Shown piece by piece: positions 9,701-21,693 of a stretch of DNA of 64,000 nt. How positions within the stretch are numbered: the stretch's first letter is position 1; each line of letters begins with the position of its first letter. The position numbers and the translations under genes are program-made. The notes below the pieces were generated by a model that worked only from the letters and a program-made list of their open reading frames with translations, did not search any database and was not told the origin of the DNA. The DNA comes from Kappaphycus alvarezii (lineage: Eukaryota > Rhodophyta > Florideophyceae > Gigartinales > Solieriaceae): positions 24,019 through 88,018 of the forward strand of contig NADL03000215.1 of NCBI GenBank assembly GCA_002205965.3, in the 5' to 3' direction.

Positions 9701-12646
9701 GTTCGAAGCTTCTTAGGACTGGCCTCATATTACAGGAGATTTATCAAAGATTTCGCCAAGACTGCAGCACCGTTACATGCCAGCACAACAAAGAACGGAA
9801 AATTTTTATGGAACAAGGAAATGCAAACCGCATTTGAAGAGCTTAAAGATAAGCTATGTGTCCCCCAGTGCTCATGTATCCAGATTTCAAGAGACCATTT
9901 GTTGTGGAGACAGATGCCTCAGAACGGTCTTTGGGTGCCGTTTTGTCCCAAAAAGATGAAAACGGAAGACTACACCCGGTTCAATTCGCAAGTCGCACTC
10001 TGAATGATGCGGAAAGGAGATACTCAGTCTGCAAAAAGAAGCGCTCGCTGTTGTCTTCGCACTGAAAAAGTTTCGCGTATACCTTTTATCACTCGAGAAA
10101 TTTGTCTTGATAACTGATCACCAGGCACTTAAGACAGCATTCCAAAAGAAAGATGTACATCACCGCTTGGCCCGATGGCTCGACATTTTCGCAGAATATC
10201 GGTTTGAAATTGTGTATAGGCCCGGACGCAATAATCAGCCTGCCGATTACCTATCCCGCTTGAGGGATCCATTGATTCCAAATGAAAAAGCTTCCGGAGA
10301 CATCGTCGGAGTTGCCGAAGTTCAAGTGCCGATCGATAACGAGTACGAAGCTTATATTCACGGACTTATTAAATTCCTTGATGGACTAGAAATGAGAAAG
10401 GTTGATCTCGAACACAGAAATTGGGTACGCAGGAACCAAAAGGCTTTTACATTGTGGAATGGGAAACTCTTCCGACACACAAAAGCCGGTCCTCGACTAG
10501 TGGCGCCTTTGAAAGAAAGAATCAAGATCTTGAGGACTTTTCATGATGAGTTAGGGCATTGGGATCTCGAAACAACCAAGAAATTCGTTACTGAGAGATT
10601 CTGGTGGCCCAGTAATCCATAAGGACGTCTATAACTTCGTGAAAAGCTGCGACAACTGTCAAAAATTCACGCCAATACGAAAGTATAAGACAACTCTAGG
10701 CTTTCCAGTTTCCGGTCTCTTTGAAACCTTTTCAATTGACTTTGCCGGCCCATTCAAGGAAACCTCTTCCGGAAACAAATATCTCCTTATAGGGGTGGAA
10801 CATCTTACTGGATGGCCAATAGCAGTTGCAGTTGAGGAGGCCAATGCTGAAGTGGTCCTGAGATTCATCGAAAAAGAAATAATTGAACCGTTTGGTCTTC
10901 CAAAAAGAGATCATCTCGGATAACGCACTTTGTTTTACTGCAACTTCACTGCTTCGTTTCTTGGAAGAAAAAGGTATTCAGCTAAAGACAGTTCTCGCAT
11001 ATGCTCCTATGTCAAACGGGAAAGCGGAGAGGATGGTTGGAACCATCAAACGATCAATATCGAAAACTATGTCCGAGAATGAAATCCAGTGGGAAGATGC
11101 CTTACCAAAAGTGTTATACGGCTATCGTCGAAGAAGAGGAAGAAGTGGACGGTCACCGTTTGAGCTAATGTACGGAAGAGCTCCTAGAATGTTACAGAGA
11201 GATATGGAAACAAATGTTATCGATGAAGAGAGTAGAGAGGTCGAACTACTGGCCATCGAAAGCTGGGGATCACACCGCGCGCTAACACAGACAAGAAATA
11301 AGGATGAAGAGCCTCCAGTCAAACCTTTCTCAGTCGGCTCTAAAGTACTTGTAGTACATGGAAAGCAATGCAGCAGGCTGTGAAGTGGCCGGCTTCCAAA
11401 CAAAGTACTCGAATCCTTGCGTCGTCACGGAGGAAAGACACCCGCACTATAAGCTATGTTCAAGCTCAGGGAAGAGATCAAGGAGGGCCATCCATGCACG
11501 TCGTCTAGTCCCTTACCATCAGAGGCCTGAAGAATTCCTTCTCACACAGGACTATGCGCAACCACGGGGATACTCATCTTTAACTATAGAATGATTCCTA
11601 TGGGAGGAAAAAGGGCCTGGGAATGGATCATCTCGATTACGCGTGACTACTACGAACTCCACGTAATCGTCCATTTCTACATTAATATATGCCTATGTTT
11701 TCGTACGTTGAACGGACCATTGCTACCTCAAGAAGATTTCCGACTATTGATCAGAATTCTATTCTCATTCCAAAACGGAAGGTTCACGGAAGCAGGTCCA
11801 GAGTTTGTGGAAGTCATATATCATTACTCTATAGGAAGGTATGGAATGGTAGCTATCGGAGACTTGTCGCAAACATATCTGAACATTATCCGTCCGTTTA
11901 CGTATTTCTTAAGAACAACCAAGATGTGCGACTGAGAGGTTACAGCTTGCCCCCTGATATGGAATATCGACTGGTCCCGTATCCTCTATGGGAACCTTAC
12001 GTTGCTCCGCTCAGAAACACAACCTCAGCCGAGACCAGGATCCTCCCGAGGCCGTGATGATGATACGAGCTGGACCATCAAGTGATCGGGGGATCATCGA
12101 AGAGGGCAAGGCGTCGGGAGCAGCGAGGAAGATCGCCAAGAAGATCGCCCAAACACCGCCTAGTCTCCCAGGGGAAACTATGCATCCTTAATTATTGGAG
12201 GCGACTACCAATTAGACGTTGGCTTCGCGAAATGACAGAGGACCCACGAGAAGCAGAAGTAATTTCCTTTTTTGCATTAGTATTTGCATGTGCTTCCAGA
12301 CCATTCACGGGGCGCACCTTACTCGTGAGGACTCAGTCCTTATGTTGCGAGTTTTTTTCTCCTTCAGATACCCGTTTCTGGACCCGTTGCCAGAAAAGTT
12401 TGCATACTACGTTTATACCTCACATTTGGAAGGTTTGGAGAAGTGAAACGGGAGGAGCTCATTAGAGAACACTATGAAACCATACGCCGAATCTACGAAA
12501 CTCTTGACCAAGGAGATGAGCCGGTTATCGCACGGTACACACTCTCTCATCATATTGGAAATGAGCTACTACCATATCCTTATAGTGAACCCTATACTCT
12601 CCCTGATGAATGGATAGAACTCCCACAAGAACAACAAGAGCATTGA
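6730..12646 (+). pseudogene. gag-pol polyprotein of element B, multiple frameshifts
   Basis: This starts at the conserved MDLNAARITF and ends at LPQEQQEH. Domains in order are Gag (6730-7260), zinc knuckles (near 7480-7590), protease with DSG (near 8165), RT (about 9020-9640, with YIDD near 9471), RNase H (about 9890-10260), integrase zinc domain (HDELGH...CDNC, 10540-10660), integrase core (SIDFAGPF, ISDN, NGKAERMV; 10735-11060), and a duplicated C-terminal extension (11590-12640). Frames are broken by single-base gains or losses near 6894, 7133, 9330, 9635, 10035, 10612, 10905 and 11365. The longest open piece is 7274-9385. Because unit copies beside it also carry many one-base indels, part of this damage may be uncorrected sequence error. 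Confidence 0.9.
11591..12640 (+). other. Duplicated C-terminal extension of the polyprotein (element B)
   Basis: Downstream of the integrase are two related segments of about 140 codons (about 11591-12030 and 12190-12640) joined by a linker. Shared features are a hydrophobic ICLCFRT / ICMCFQT core, an ED pair, an LFSF/FFSF block, a GRYG/GRFG motif and a final PYP..EPY. The text of the 35054-36121 entry describes the better-preserved copy. Confidence 0.7.
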
Positions 12647-12674
12647 GAACGAGACGGGACGTTCGACCTAAGTC

Positions 12675-12680
12675 GGGGGG
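12675..12680 (+). other. Polypurine tract of element B
   Basis: A run of six G lies directly before the 3' LTR TGTTAGG. Element C has the same at 35019-35024 on the minus strand. The tract is short, so the assignment rests on position. Confidence 0.5.
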
Positions 12681-14206
12681 TGTTAGGCGCAGATTTTTTT
12701 TTGTCGCCGTCATCTACAGGCCTTAGTTTACTGTACTACCTATCCTTGTCCAAATTTGCTTATAGTTCCGGTCCTTCCTCGTCCTCCCTGAACCTCGCTT
12801 ATCATTACCGCGGTCCTCCCCAAATTTACTTCCATTTTATCTAGATATTTTTATACTGTATCCCCCTCTGAATCGATCCCGAATCAAGTTCTTTTTCCCT
12901 TTTTGCTTACCTCCTCCTCCAAATTCGTTTTTTTTGAGAAAAGGGCGCAAATGCACTACTACAAAATCCCTTGCAGATTTATTTTACCTATTCTAATCTA
13001 TAGAACCTGCCCCGGGAGCCTATTTAAACCCTTTATTCCAAGTCTTAAACGCTCCCGATCATTTTACTCATCACTCCTGTCCCCCACACACCCCGCTCAC
13101 CCCTTTTACAAAACATGACGTCAAATCGCCCCTCTGTCCCTATCTCCAAAAACCGCCCTTCCCGTCCCATCAATGGCCTTCGTCTCGCCGCCTACGGGCC
13201 AACCGATGCCGACGACTACATCCGGCGTCAAACAAAGAAGAAATCATCGAGTTCGTTCGCCGCCTCTTCATAGAAGAAGAGGCGAGGGAGGTAAGTGAGG
13301 ATGAGACTGAGAAAGTCGAGGAGGAGAGCGGGGAGTCCTTCGAGGAATGGTTAGCCCCTGAGCTAGTGTACGAGACTCAGGGGAAAGAGGATGAGGTTAA
13401 AGAGGAGGATGAGGTGAAGAGGAGGATGAGGATGAGGATGAGGATGAGGATGAGGATGAGGATGAGAGGAGGATGAGGATGAGGATGAGGATGAGGATGA
13501 AGAGGAGGAAGAAGGATGACGAGGACGAGGACGAGTTGGAGAGGGAAATGGGGGCATGGAAAGTGTTTACTGGTGGGGCCTGGACTGGAGAGTATGGATC
13601 AAGTGGTGCCGACGCTGGAACCGGATGGAGATATCTTTAGTAGTTTAGATATCTCCCAGGAGGGAATAGAGAGCTGTGAGCCATTCGCAGATATTTGTGG
13701 GGACTGCTTGGACAGCATGGATATTTTAGAGGAGTTGTTTGGATCTGATTTAGAGAATGGGAAATAAGAGGACCTCATTGATTGTTAGTTTCTTAAGTAT
13801 CTTTTGTTTAGAGTATATCATCCACACAAATTGTTTGTATGCATTTCCTGGTACCTTCTGTAGTTTTGTTCGGACTTTAGGGTAGCCAAAAGTCTATATA
13901 AGCTGAGTAAACCGCTTCCTCATGGAGAGGTCAAGCAAGTTGGCAGACAGCTTCAAGCTCAGTCCAAGTAGTAGGAAGTTGAGAGTCAACTTCAGACCCA
14001 AGAAGCATTTATTTTACCCTAGTCACTAAGCATAGGTGGTAGACCCTGCCCCTTCCATACTTGCTTGTAGCCCATTCAACTGTCTCCCTATACACTCCTT
14101 TTCGTTCGTTCAACTATACCACGGTAGCACTTTTGTCGCTTGCAACACCTCCTTCTTGGGGTGGTTGATTCTGAATATCTCTTCTCCCGACGATTTACCC
14201 CTATCA
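12681..14206 (+). repeat. 3' LTR of element B (1526 bp)
   Basis: The ends and internal order are the same as in 5103-6640, with scattered small indels, mostly single-base. The pair is otherwise nearly identical, so the insertion is recent. Confidence 0.93.
13115..13767 (+). pseudogene. LTR-encoded acidic protein, B-type, 3' LTR copy, frameshifted
   Basis: This is the same protein as 5546-6199. One A is missing in the KKK codons near 13241, and the acidic hexamer tract is altered. The last part (13516-13767) is open through ILEELFGSDLENGK. Confidence 0.72.
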
Positions 14207-14671
14207 GGGAGCTTGGAATTTCTGCCTCTCTTGAACATCTGCTTCCTCCCATTCCCCTTCGTCCTCTCCCTCGTCCGCCCTTCGCATAGATCTTATATCC
14301 CTGCTGCATATGGCCTCGACCCGAAGGATATCGCTTTGGATGTCACAGTGGCCCATCCACAGGTCACTTCGCGCGTTTCCCAGTGTGCCCTATCTGGCTG
14401 CGCAGCTGCCTCAATTGCTGAACGTGCGAAACACACGCACTACAGTCTTAGTCTGCCACACGAACGATATACGGCTTCTTCTGTTGGTATTGATGTGTTC
14501 GGTGCCCTTGGGGCCGACGGGGCGACTTTCTTCCGGTGCCTTTCTACGTTCGCTGCTGCCCGTCGAGCACCACTCCCCAATGGGAGCTGCACCTCCTAAT
14601 CACGCGCTTTGTGGTTCTGCTTGCATGGGTTGCAAGCTCGTCAAGTTCTTACCAGATGCATTTCCGATTAG
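14207..14671 (+). pseudogene. RT C-terminal domain I, 3' part (unit 1)
   Basis: This continues 4633-5102 after element B, from RELGISASL through ALDVTVAHP to the terminal CIS..D stop. It has additional small frameshifts relative to unit 3. Confidence 0.65.
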
Positions 14672-14829
14672 TTTCTCTCTCATCCCCCTATGGATGTTAA
14701 TTTCTCTGTAATCCCCCTCAGCATGTTCTCCCACATGCTCTTTCCACAACCCGTAAAGATTACACACACTCTTAAAATAACCCAAAAATTTCCCCCGTAC
14801 AGTACTGCGCCGCCCCCCACTTCCGCACT

Positions 14830-15403
14830 GTCCCCACCCTGGATTCCTACGGACACCATGCCTCTGTCTGTTCCTGCGCCGACGGCTCCATTCGGCGCCA
14901 CAATTGTGTTCGCGACCGCCCCATTTCCGAGGTATCACGCTTATCATTTGGGATTCGCCCTGTCCGGGAATGGACCTTCCCGCAAGACTTGCCCCGACCC
15001 TCCAACTCCCGCCGCCGCCTCGACATCTACATCGATGATGTCCAGTTCTCTCCCGTCCCCCAGGGCTACGAGGTCACTGTCATCAGCCCCCACTCCGCTC
15101 CATACGCCCAACAGCGGATTCACACGCCCCTCGCTACCTTACTGCATCTCAGCGCGCGAAATCACTCCGCTATGGCCACCTCTGAGCCGAACTACGTATC
15201 GACTTCCACCCGATGGCTTTCGATGTATACGGGTCTGCCGGTCCCGGTGCCGAACGAGTCTGTCCAGAATTGCTGAGTACATCGCTCTACGGAAAGGCAG
15301 TAGCCCTGCCTTCGAGCGCGATCGCTTGTTCACGATTATCAGCTCGCTCATACAACAACGAACTTCTGTCGCGATCAACCGACGACAACTCAACCGCTCC
15401 TAG
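14830..15403 (+). pseudogene. RT C-terminal domain II (unit 1)
   Basis: This is the same decayed domain as 22785-23359. Here the base lost in units 2-5 is present, so the frame runs unbroken from RRHNCVRD across SRLSFGIRPVREW. The TGA in GHL-stop-AEL is shared with all units, and a few one-base losses occur later. Confidence 0.65.
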
Positions 15404-15568
15404 CTCGGATAGATTTTTTCTCTTTTGAGGGCCGCTAGCCCCTCCTTTTCTGCTTGGTAAAGTCTTCTTCTTCTTCTAAAGTCTCGCAGTAGACGCACCC
15501 CCATATCTCATAATGGGGGAATGATGGCGTAGTTTACTTCGTCGTCTGACACTTTTAGCGAGGGGAAT

Positions 15569-15680
15569 CCGGTGTTTTACTCTTGGAAGATATATCCGGT
15601 CTATCCCATGGTTTTCCAGACAACCGCAATCAACTCAAAAGGGTATACCGACACAGTAATGGGAAGGAACTACGCTCCCT
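15569..15680 (-). mobile_element. Miniature element, longer copy (unit 1)
   Basis: This is the counterpart of 23528-23640, antisense to the 65-bp copy. Confidence 0.6.
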
Positions 15681-16429
15681 AAAATGCTACCTTCAGGCCA
15701 GCCATCAAGCAGGCCGCATTGGACATGACGGCTTTCAAATGTAAACCACCCAAAAATTTCTTCCCTCTCCGAGCGAGAAGGGGAGTCCACAAGCAAAACA
15801 GCCGCATTGGAGTTCCTGCCAACGCAGAGACCCAGTTTAAGAGAATACCTTACACATTATAAATCATGCTTAGGTATGCCCCTTTGGGCGCCACTGCCTC
15901 TAAATTAATAAAGCGTCAACGCTTTCCCTCCCTTAGAAACCTAGCGCTGTCGCCAGTCGCGCAATGGAACGGGTTCCGATACTAAACTGGATTATTTAGT
16001 TGAGAAGTATTGGATGGATTCATTACTACCAGGCCTTGCCCGGTGAGAGTGAAGGCCATGAATGTGGGAAATGCGTTTGTAAGAAGATGGAATTGGCTGA
16101 GCAAGCGAATCATGGACTAGAAAAAGTTCTCCGCGGTACTAAAGCGTGTGAAATGAAGCGAAGCAACCTGGCGTATATCATTCAAAAGTACAGAAGAGGA
16201 CAAAGAGAGACTACCTTAACGTTAGGGCCTGAGCAAGCCTATTATGACCAGATGGAATCGGACTTTGCCCACCTTCGAGCACCTTTCGCATATCGTAGTC
16301 CACACCTTTGGCCCCGTACACTGTGAGATAAAGTCTTGCGTGAGTATTTCCAGAGCCGGAGCTAACATGAGCGGTCTTACAAGAAAAAGATAGCCAAGTA
16401 TTTCAAACTGTCCAGAGAAGAAGCACAGC

Positions 16430-17084
16430 TCATTCCTCAACGGTGAACTCTGCAAGAACTTCCTCTGTGCCTTACCTCTCAGCTTATCAGCCACTGCCTC
16501 GCAAGTTGGGTCTACAAGGACTCAACTTCAAGTAAATCAGCAGCTACCATGAGACGGATCATAGTCCAATTGTCAACATCCAAGAACCCCTTCTCCCACA
16601 AACAAATTGCACCCAAGCTCACCTCGTTGAGTTCCTGAGGCGTTGAAATTTGCAAAACTCAATGATTTTTGTGAGGATGGAAGACTTAACGTCACATATC
16701 GGAATCATTATGCCATCGATATCATCGGCGTCTTCGAGCACACTTTTGACAAAATTGATCTGCATAGCGACATCTTTGTCAACCTCGAAAACTTCACCTT
16801 CTTTGCTTGTGAGCTTGACGGTAGCCGAACTGGTATCATTGGATCGAGCGCCGGCATTATTGACTGGCTTGGTTGGACCCAGAAGTATCGTTGAAAATGT
16901 TACCGAGTTGGTAGTTCTTAGAAATTGCCTTGTTAGTTTTGGCGTCTGGTAGGAACGACGTTAGAGATGCTCCAGTATCGTTAGCGTTTTGATCTAGAAA
17001 AGCGCGACAGAAAGGAGTATGAGGCAAGGCACTCCAGGGCCGCCGTCGTCTAAAATCTTTTCATTGGCAATCTAAACTGAATTG
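16430..17084 (-). pseudogene. SKP1-like gene, unit 1 copy, frameshifted
   Basis: This aligns over its whole length with the intact SKP1-like ORF at 24392-25066, with the same start and stop context (MPATRSND start at 16857, stop at 16430). Several single-base deletions, for example in the Ala-Thr-Arg codons after the start, destroy the frame. The same kind of indel is spread across non-coding parts of unit 1, so it may reflect sequence quality rather than loss of function. Confidence 0.7.
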
Positions 17085-17097
17085 TACGGTACAATTA
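17081..17097. promoter_or_regulatory. 17-bp palindrome upstream of SKP1-like gene (unit 1)
   Basis: AATTGTACGGTACAATT is a perfect inverted repeat about a central G, conserved in all five complete units at the 5' end of the SKP1-like ORF. It could be an operator-like binding site; this is inference. Confidence 0.45.
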
Positions 17098-17714
17098 ATG
17101 CAAGTTTATACGCACAGTAGGGGCGTTTGACCATTGCATCACTCGTAGTAAACCAACTTCAACCCATTTCACCCGAACGTCAGTGTTACCCTACTTACAG
17201 TAGTCCTCGTCTCGATTGCTGTTATCAAGAAGTAAAGTATACCAAACCCATTCAGGTAAACCCAACAGCCCAACCTGTTGCTGTTATCAGGAAAATTAAG
17301 TAAACTAACCATCTACCCCCACCAACCATTAAACCCAATTTACTCTATCGCGGTATTTGCCTTTATCAAGAAAATTAAGTGTGCCGTACCACCCACTTAC
17401 CCAAACATTTAAGTAAACCAACCCATTTAACCCAATTCAACGGTGTACAGAAATGGAATTTTACAGTACACCGTAGAATGCCCAGCGCGGCATGCCTGCT
17501 CGCCGGCACTCAGCCGACCCTGTAAGGAAGGTCATGTACTGTAGTGTTACCCATCAGCGACGACTTATCCCGCATAACGCATTAGCCGCGTGGATATAAC
17601 CGACCACATCTTCCATGCACTAAAGTAGATACTGAACGCATTAAACTTCTTTCTTCTTAAAATAAAAAATGGTCTTTCGGCTTCCCTGTCGCCCACTTCC
17701 CTGTTCAGAGGTGT

Positions 17715-18632
17715 CAAACGCCGGTCCCCGACGAACGGCTCCAGTCTGCTATCTCGTCTGAGCTTCACAGTTGGACGTTTGATCGATCTCCCGATCATCC
17801 TCTGACCGCGACAGATCTCGCCTCCTATCCGTCCGTGAGTCGTCCGCCTGTTCAGCTTTCTCAACTTGACCGCACCCTCACCGCGGAACCTATCTGTCCT
17901 CGTAAGCTTAGATAGTCGCTGTATCTCTACGCCTCGGCGGCGATTTTCTCTGGTCATGATCGATGTCCGGTATGTGCTCGCCGTTCCAACGACGTCGCCC
18001 CGTTGCTCGATCCCCTGGGCAACATGCCCTCACCTGTAAGTACAACGATGGGCAGACTCCTCGCCACAATGTCTTGCGTAACGCTTTCCATCGTTACTGT
18101 TGTCTGGAAAACCATGGGATAGACCGGATATATCTTCCAAGAGTAAACACCCAAACCTTTTCCCTCGTTACTGTAGGGAGCTTGGAATTTCTGCCTCTCT
18201 TGAACATCTGCTTCCTCCATTCCCCTTCGTCCTCTCCCTCGTGCCCTTCGCATAGATCTTTATATCCCTGCTGCATATGGCCTCGACCCGAAGGATATCG
18301 CTTTGGATGTCACAGTGGCCCATCCACAGGTCACTTCGCGCGTTTCCCAGTGTGCCCTATCTGGCTGCGCAGCTGCTCAATTGCTGAACGTGCGAAACAC
18401 ACGCACTACAGTCTAGTCTGCCACACGAACGATATACGGCTTTTCCTGTTGGTATTGATGTGTTCGTGCCCTTGGGGCCGACGGGGCGACTTTCTTCCGG
18501 CCTTTCTACGTTCGCTGCTGCCGTCGAGGCACCACTCCCCAATGGAGCTGCACCTCCTAATCACGCGCTTTGTGTTCTGCTTGCATGGGTTGCAAGCTCG
18601 TCAAGTTTCTTACCAGATGCATTTCCGATTAG
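17715..18632 (+). pseudogene. RT C-terminal domain I (unit 2)
   Basis: This is the same domain as 21694-22626, with further single-base losses that break the frame several times. Confidence 0.65.
18101..18164 (+). mobile_element. Miniature 5'-truncated element (unit 2)
   Basis: This is the 65-bp copy less one A, between TCGTTACTGT repeats. Confidence 0.7.
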
Positions 18633-18782
18633 TTTCTCTCTCATCCCCCTATGGATGTTAATTTCTCTGTAATCCCCCTCGCATGTTCTCCCACATGCTC
18701 TTTCCACAACCGTAAAGATTACACACACTCTTAAAATAACCAAAAATTTCCCCGTACAGTACTGCGCGCCCCCACTTCCGCA

Positions 18783-19357
18783 CTGTCCCCACTGGATTCC
18801 TACGGACACCATGCCTCTGTCTGTTCCTGCGCCGACGGCTCCATTCGGCGCCACAATTGTGTTCGCGACCGCCCCATTTCCGAGGTATCACGCTTATCAT
18901 TGGGATTCGCCCTGTCCGGGAATGGACCTTCCCGCAAGACTTGCCCCGACCCTCCAACTCCCGCCGCCGCCTCGACATCTACATCGATGATGTCCAGTTC
19001 TCTCCCGTCCCCCAGGGCTACGACGTCACTGTCATCAGCCCCCACTCCGCTCCATACGCCCAACAGCGGATTCACACGCCCCTCGCTACCCTTACTGCAT
19101 CTCAGCGCGCGAAATCACTCCGCTATGGCCACCTCTGAGCCGAACTACGTATCGACTTCCACCCGATGGCTTTCGATGTATACGGGTCTGCCGGTCCCGG
19201 TGCCGAACGAGGTCTGTCCAGAATTGCTGAGTACATCGCTCTACGGAAAGGCAGTAGCCCTGCCTTCGAGCGCGATCGCTTGTTCACGATTATCAGCTCG
19301 CTCATACAACAACGAACTTCTGTCGCGATCAACCGACGACAACTCAACCGCTCCTAG
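18783..19357 (+). pseudogene. RT C-terminal domain II (unit 2)
   Basis: From 18857 it is identical to the unit 3 copy, including the derived one-base loss and the internal TGA. Confidence 0.65.
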
Positions 19358-19525
19358 CTCGGATAGATTTTTTCTCTTTTGAGGGCCGCTAGCCCCTCCT
19401 TTTCTGCTTGGTAAAGTCTTCTTCTTCTTCTAAAGTCTCGCAGTAGACGCACCCCCCATATCTCATAATGGGGGAATGATGGCGTAGTTTACTTCGTCGT
19501 CTGACACTTTTAGCGAGGGGAATCC

Positions 19526-19638
19526 GGTGTTTTACTCTTGGAAGATATATCCGGTCTATCCCATGGTTTTCCAGACAACCGCAATCAACTCAAAAAGGGT
19601 ATACCGACACAGTAATGGGGAAGGAACTACGCTCCCTA
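19526..19638 (-). mobile_element. Miniature element, longer copy (unit 2)
   Basis: This is the counterpart of 23528-23640. Confidence 0.6.
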
Positions 19639-20390
19639 AAATGCTACCTTCAGGCCAGCCATCAAGCAGGCCGCATTGGACATGACGGCTTTCAAATGTA
19701 AACCACCCAAAAATTTCTCCCTCTCCGAGCGAGAAGGGGGAGTCCACAAGCAAAACAGCCGCATTGGAGGTTCCTGCCAACGCAGAGACCCAGTTTAAGA
19801 GAATACCTTACACATTATAAATCATGCTTAGGTATGCCCCTTTGGGCGCCACTGCCTCTAAATTAATAAAGCGTCAACGCTTTCCCTCCCCTTAGAAACC
19901 TAGCGCTGTCGCCAGTCGCGCAATGGAACGGGTTCCGATACTAAACTGGATTATTTAGTTGAGAAGTATTGGATGGATTCATTACTACCAGGCCTTGCCG
20001 GTGAGAGTGAAGGCCATGAATGTGGGAAATGCGTTTGTAAGAAGATGGAATTGGCTGAAGCCAAGCGAATCATGGACTAGAAAAAGTTCTCCGGGTACTA
20101 AAGCGTGTGAAATGAAGCGAAGCAACCTGGCGTATATCATTCAAAAGTACAGAAGAGGACAAAGAGAGACTACCTTAACGTTAGGGCCTGAGCAAGCCTA
20201 TTATGACCAGATGGAATCGGACTTTGCCCACCTTCGAGCACCTTTCGCATATCGTAGTCCACACCTTGGCCCCCGTACACTGTGAGATAAAGTCTTGCGT
20301 GAGTATTTCCAGAGCCAGAGCTAACAATGAGCGGTCTTACAAAGAAAAGATAGCCAAGTATTTCAAACTGTCCAGAGGAAGAAGCACAGC

Positions 20391-21065
20391 TCATTCCTCA
20401 ACGGTGAACTCTGCAAGAACTTCCTCTGTGCTCTTACCTCTCAGCTTATCAGCCACTGCCTCGCAAGTGAGGTCTACAAGGGACTCAACTTCAAGTAAAT
20501 CAGCAGCTACCATGAGACGGATCATAGTCCAATTGTCAACATCCAAGAACCCCTTCTCCCACAAACAAATTGCACCCAAGCTCACCTCGTTGAGTTCCTG
20601 AAGGCGTTGAAATTTGCAAAACTCAATGATTTTTGTGAGGATGGAAGACTTAACGTCACATATCGGAATCATTATGCCATCGATATCATCGGCGTCTTCG
20701 AGCACACTTTTGACAAAATTGATCTGCATAGCGACATCTTTGTCAACCTCGAAAACTTCACCTTCTTTGCTTGTGAGCTTGACGGTAGCCGAACTGGTAT
20801 CATTGGATCGAGTCGCCGGCATTATTGACTGGCTTGGTTGTGACCCAGAAGTATCGTTGAAAATGTTACCGAGTTGGTAGTTCTTTAGAATATTGCCTTG
20901 TTCAGTTTTGGCGTCTGGTAGGAACGACGTTAGAGATGCTCCAGTATCGTTAGCGTTTTGATCTAGAAAAGCGCGACAGAAAGGAGTATGAGGCAAGGCA
21001 CTACCAGGGCCGCCGTCGTCTGAAAATCTTTTCATTGGCAATCTAAACTGAATTGTACGGTACAA
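20391..21065 (-). CDS. SKP1-like protein (unit 2 copy)
   Basis: This is a 224-codon ORF identical in protein to the copies at 24392 and 28394. The likely true start is the internal methionine of MPATRSND at 20822, giving 143 residues; the 81 upstream residues have no SKP1 counterpart and may be 5' leader. See the unit 3 entry for the domain description. Confidence 0.7.
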   Translation of the reverse strand: MYRTIQFRLPMKRFSDDGGPGSALPHTPFCRAFLDQNANDTGASLTSFLPDAKTEQGNILKNYQLGNIFNDTSGSQPSQSIMPATRSNDTSSATVKLTSKEGEVFEVDKDVAMQINFVKSVLEDADDIDGIMIPICDVKSSILTKIIEFCKFQRLQELNEVSLGAICLWEKGFLDVDNWTMIRLMVAADLLEVESLVDLTCEAVADKLRGKSTEEVLAEFTVEE

Positions 21066-21067
21066 TT
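21051..21067. promoter_or_regulatory. 17-bp palindrome (unit 2)
   Basis: This is AATTGTACGGTACAATT, overlapping the first codons of the longest SKP1-like ORF. Confidence 0.45.
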
Positions 21068-21693
21068 GAATGCAAGTTTATACGCACAGTAGGGGCGTTT
21101 GACCATTGCATCACTCGTAGTAAACCAACTTCAACCCATTTCACCCGAACGTCAGTGGTTACCCTACTTACAGTAGTCCTCGTCTGCGATTGCTGTTATC
21201 AAGAAAGTAAAGTATACCAACCCATTCAGGTAAACCCCAAACAGCCCAACCTGTTGCTGTTATCAGGAAAATTAAGTAAACTAACCCATCTACCCCACCA
21301 ACCCATTAAACCCAATTTACCTCTATCGCGGTATTTGCCTTTATCAAGAAAATTAAGTGTGCCGTACCACCCCACTTACCCAAACATTTAAGTAAACCAA
21401 CCCATTTAACCCAATTCAACGGTGTACAGAAATGGAATTTACAGTACACCGTACAATGCCCAGCGCGGCATGCCTGCTCGCCGGCACTCAGCCGACCCTG
21501 TAAGGAAGGTCATGTACTGTAGTGTTACCCATCAGCGACGACTTATCCCGCATAACGCATTAGCCGCGTGGATATAACCGACCACATCTTCCATGCACTA
21601 AAGTAGATACTGAACGCATTAAACTTCTTTCTTCTTAAAATAAAAAATGGTCTTTCGGCTTCCCTGTCGCCCACTTCCCTGTTTCAGAGGTGT

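Larger units (their letters stand above)
5103..14206 (+). mobile_element. Element B: full-length Ty3/gypsy LTR retrotransposon (9.1 kb)
   Basis: LTRs are 5103-6640 and 12681-14206, with PBS, gag-pol and a G-run polypurine tract between them. It sits inside unit 1: the unit sequence ...ACTGTAGGGAGCTTGG is split so that the right flank starts GGGAG and the left flank ends AGGAG, a 5-bp target duplication with one G lost on the left. The LTR ORF of this element belongs to a different N-terminal type from that of A and C. Confidence 0.95.
14207..17485 (+). repeat. 4-kb tandem unit 1, second part
   Basis: This resumes the unit interrupted at 5102. Compared with unit 3 it is about 20 bases shorter through scattered one-base changes. 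It shares with unit 6 an extra base at CATTTGGGATT (near 14947), which units 2-5 have lost. 15420-15560 and 15690-16430 hold no recognisable gene. 17100-17480 is AC-rich non-coding DNA. Confidence 0.9.
17486..21463 (+). repeat. 4-kb tandem unit 2
   Basis: Length is 3978 bases against 4002 for unit 3. All but one or two of the missing bases are in the first 1.37 kb (before about 18850); the rest is essentially identical to units 3-5. Regions 19390-19520 and 19640-20390 hold no recognisable gene. Confidence 0.93.

Noticed and set aside
14036..14599. 187-aa ORF across the element B 3' LTR and unit 1
   Set aside because: It spans an insertion junction and mixes LTR with unit sequence, so it cannot be an ancestral gene.
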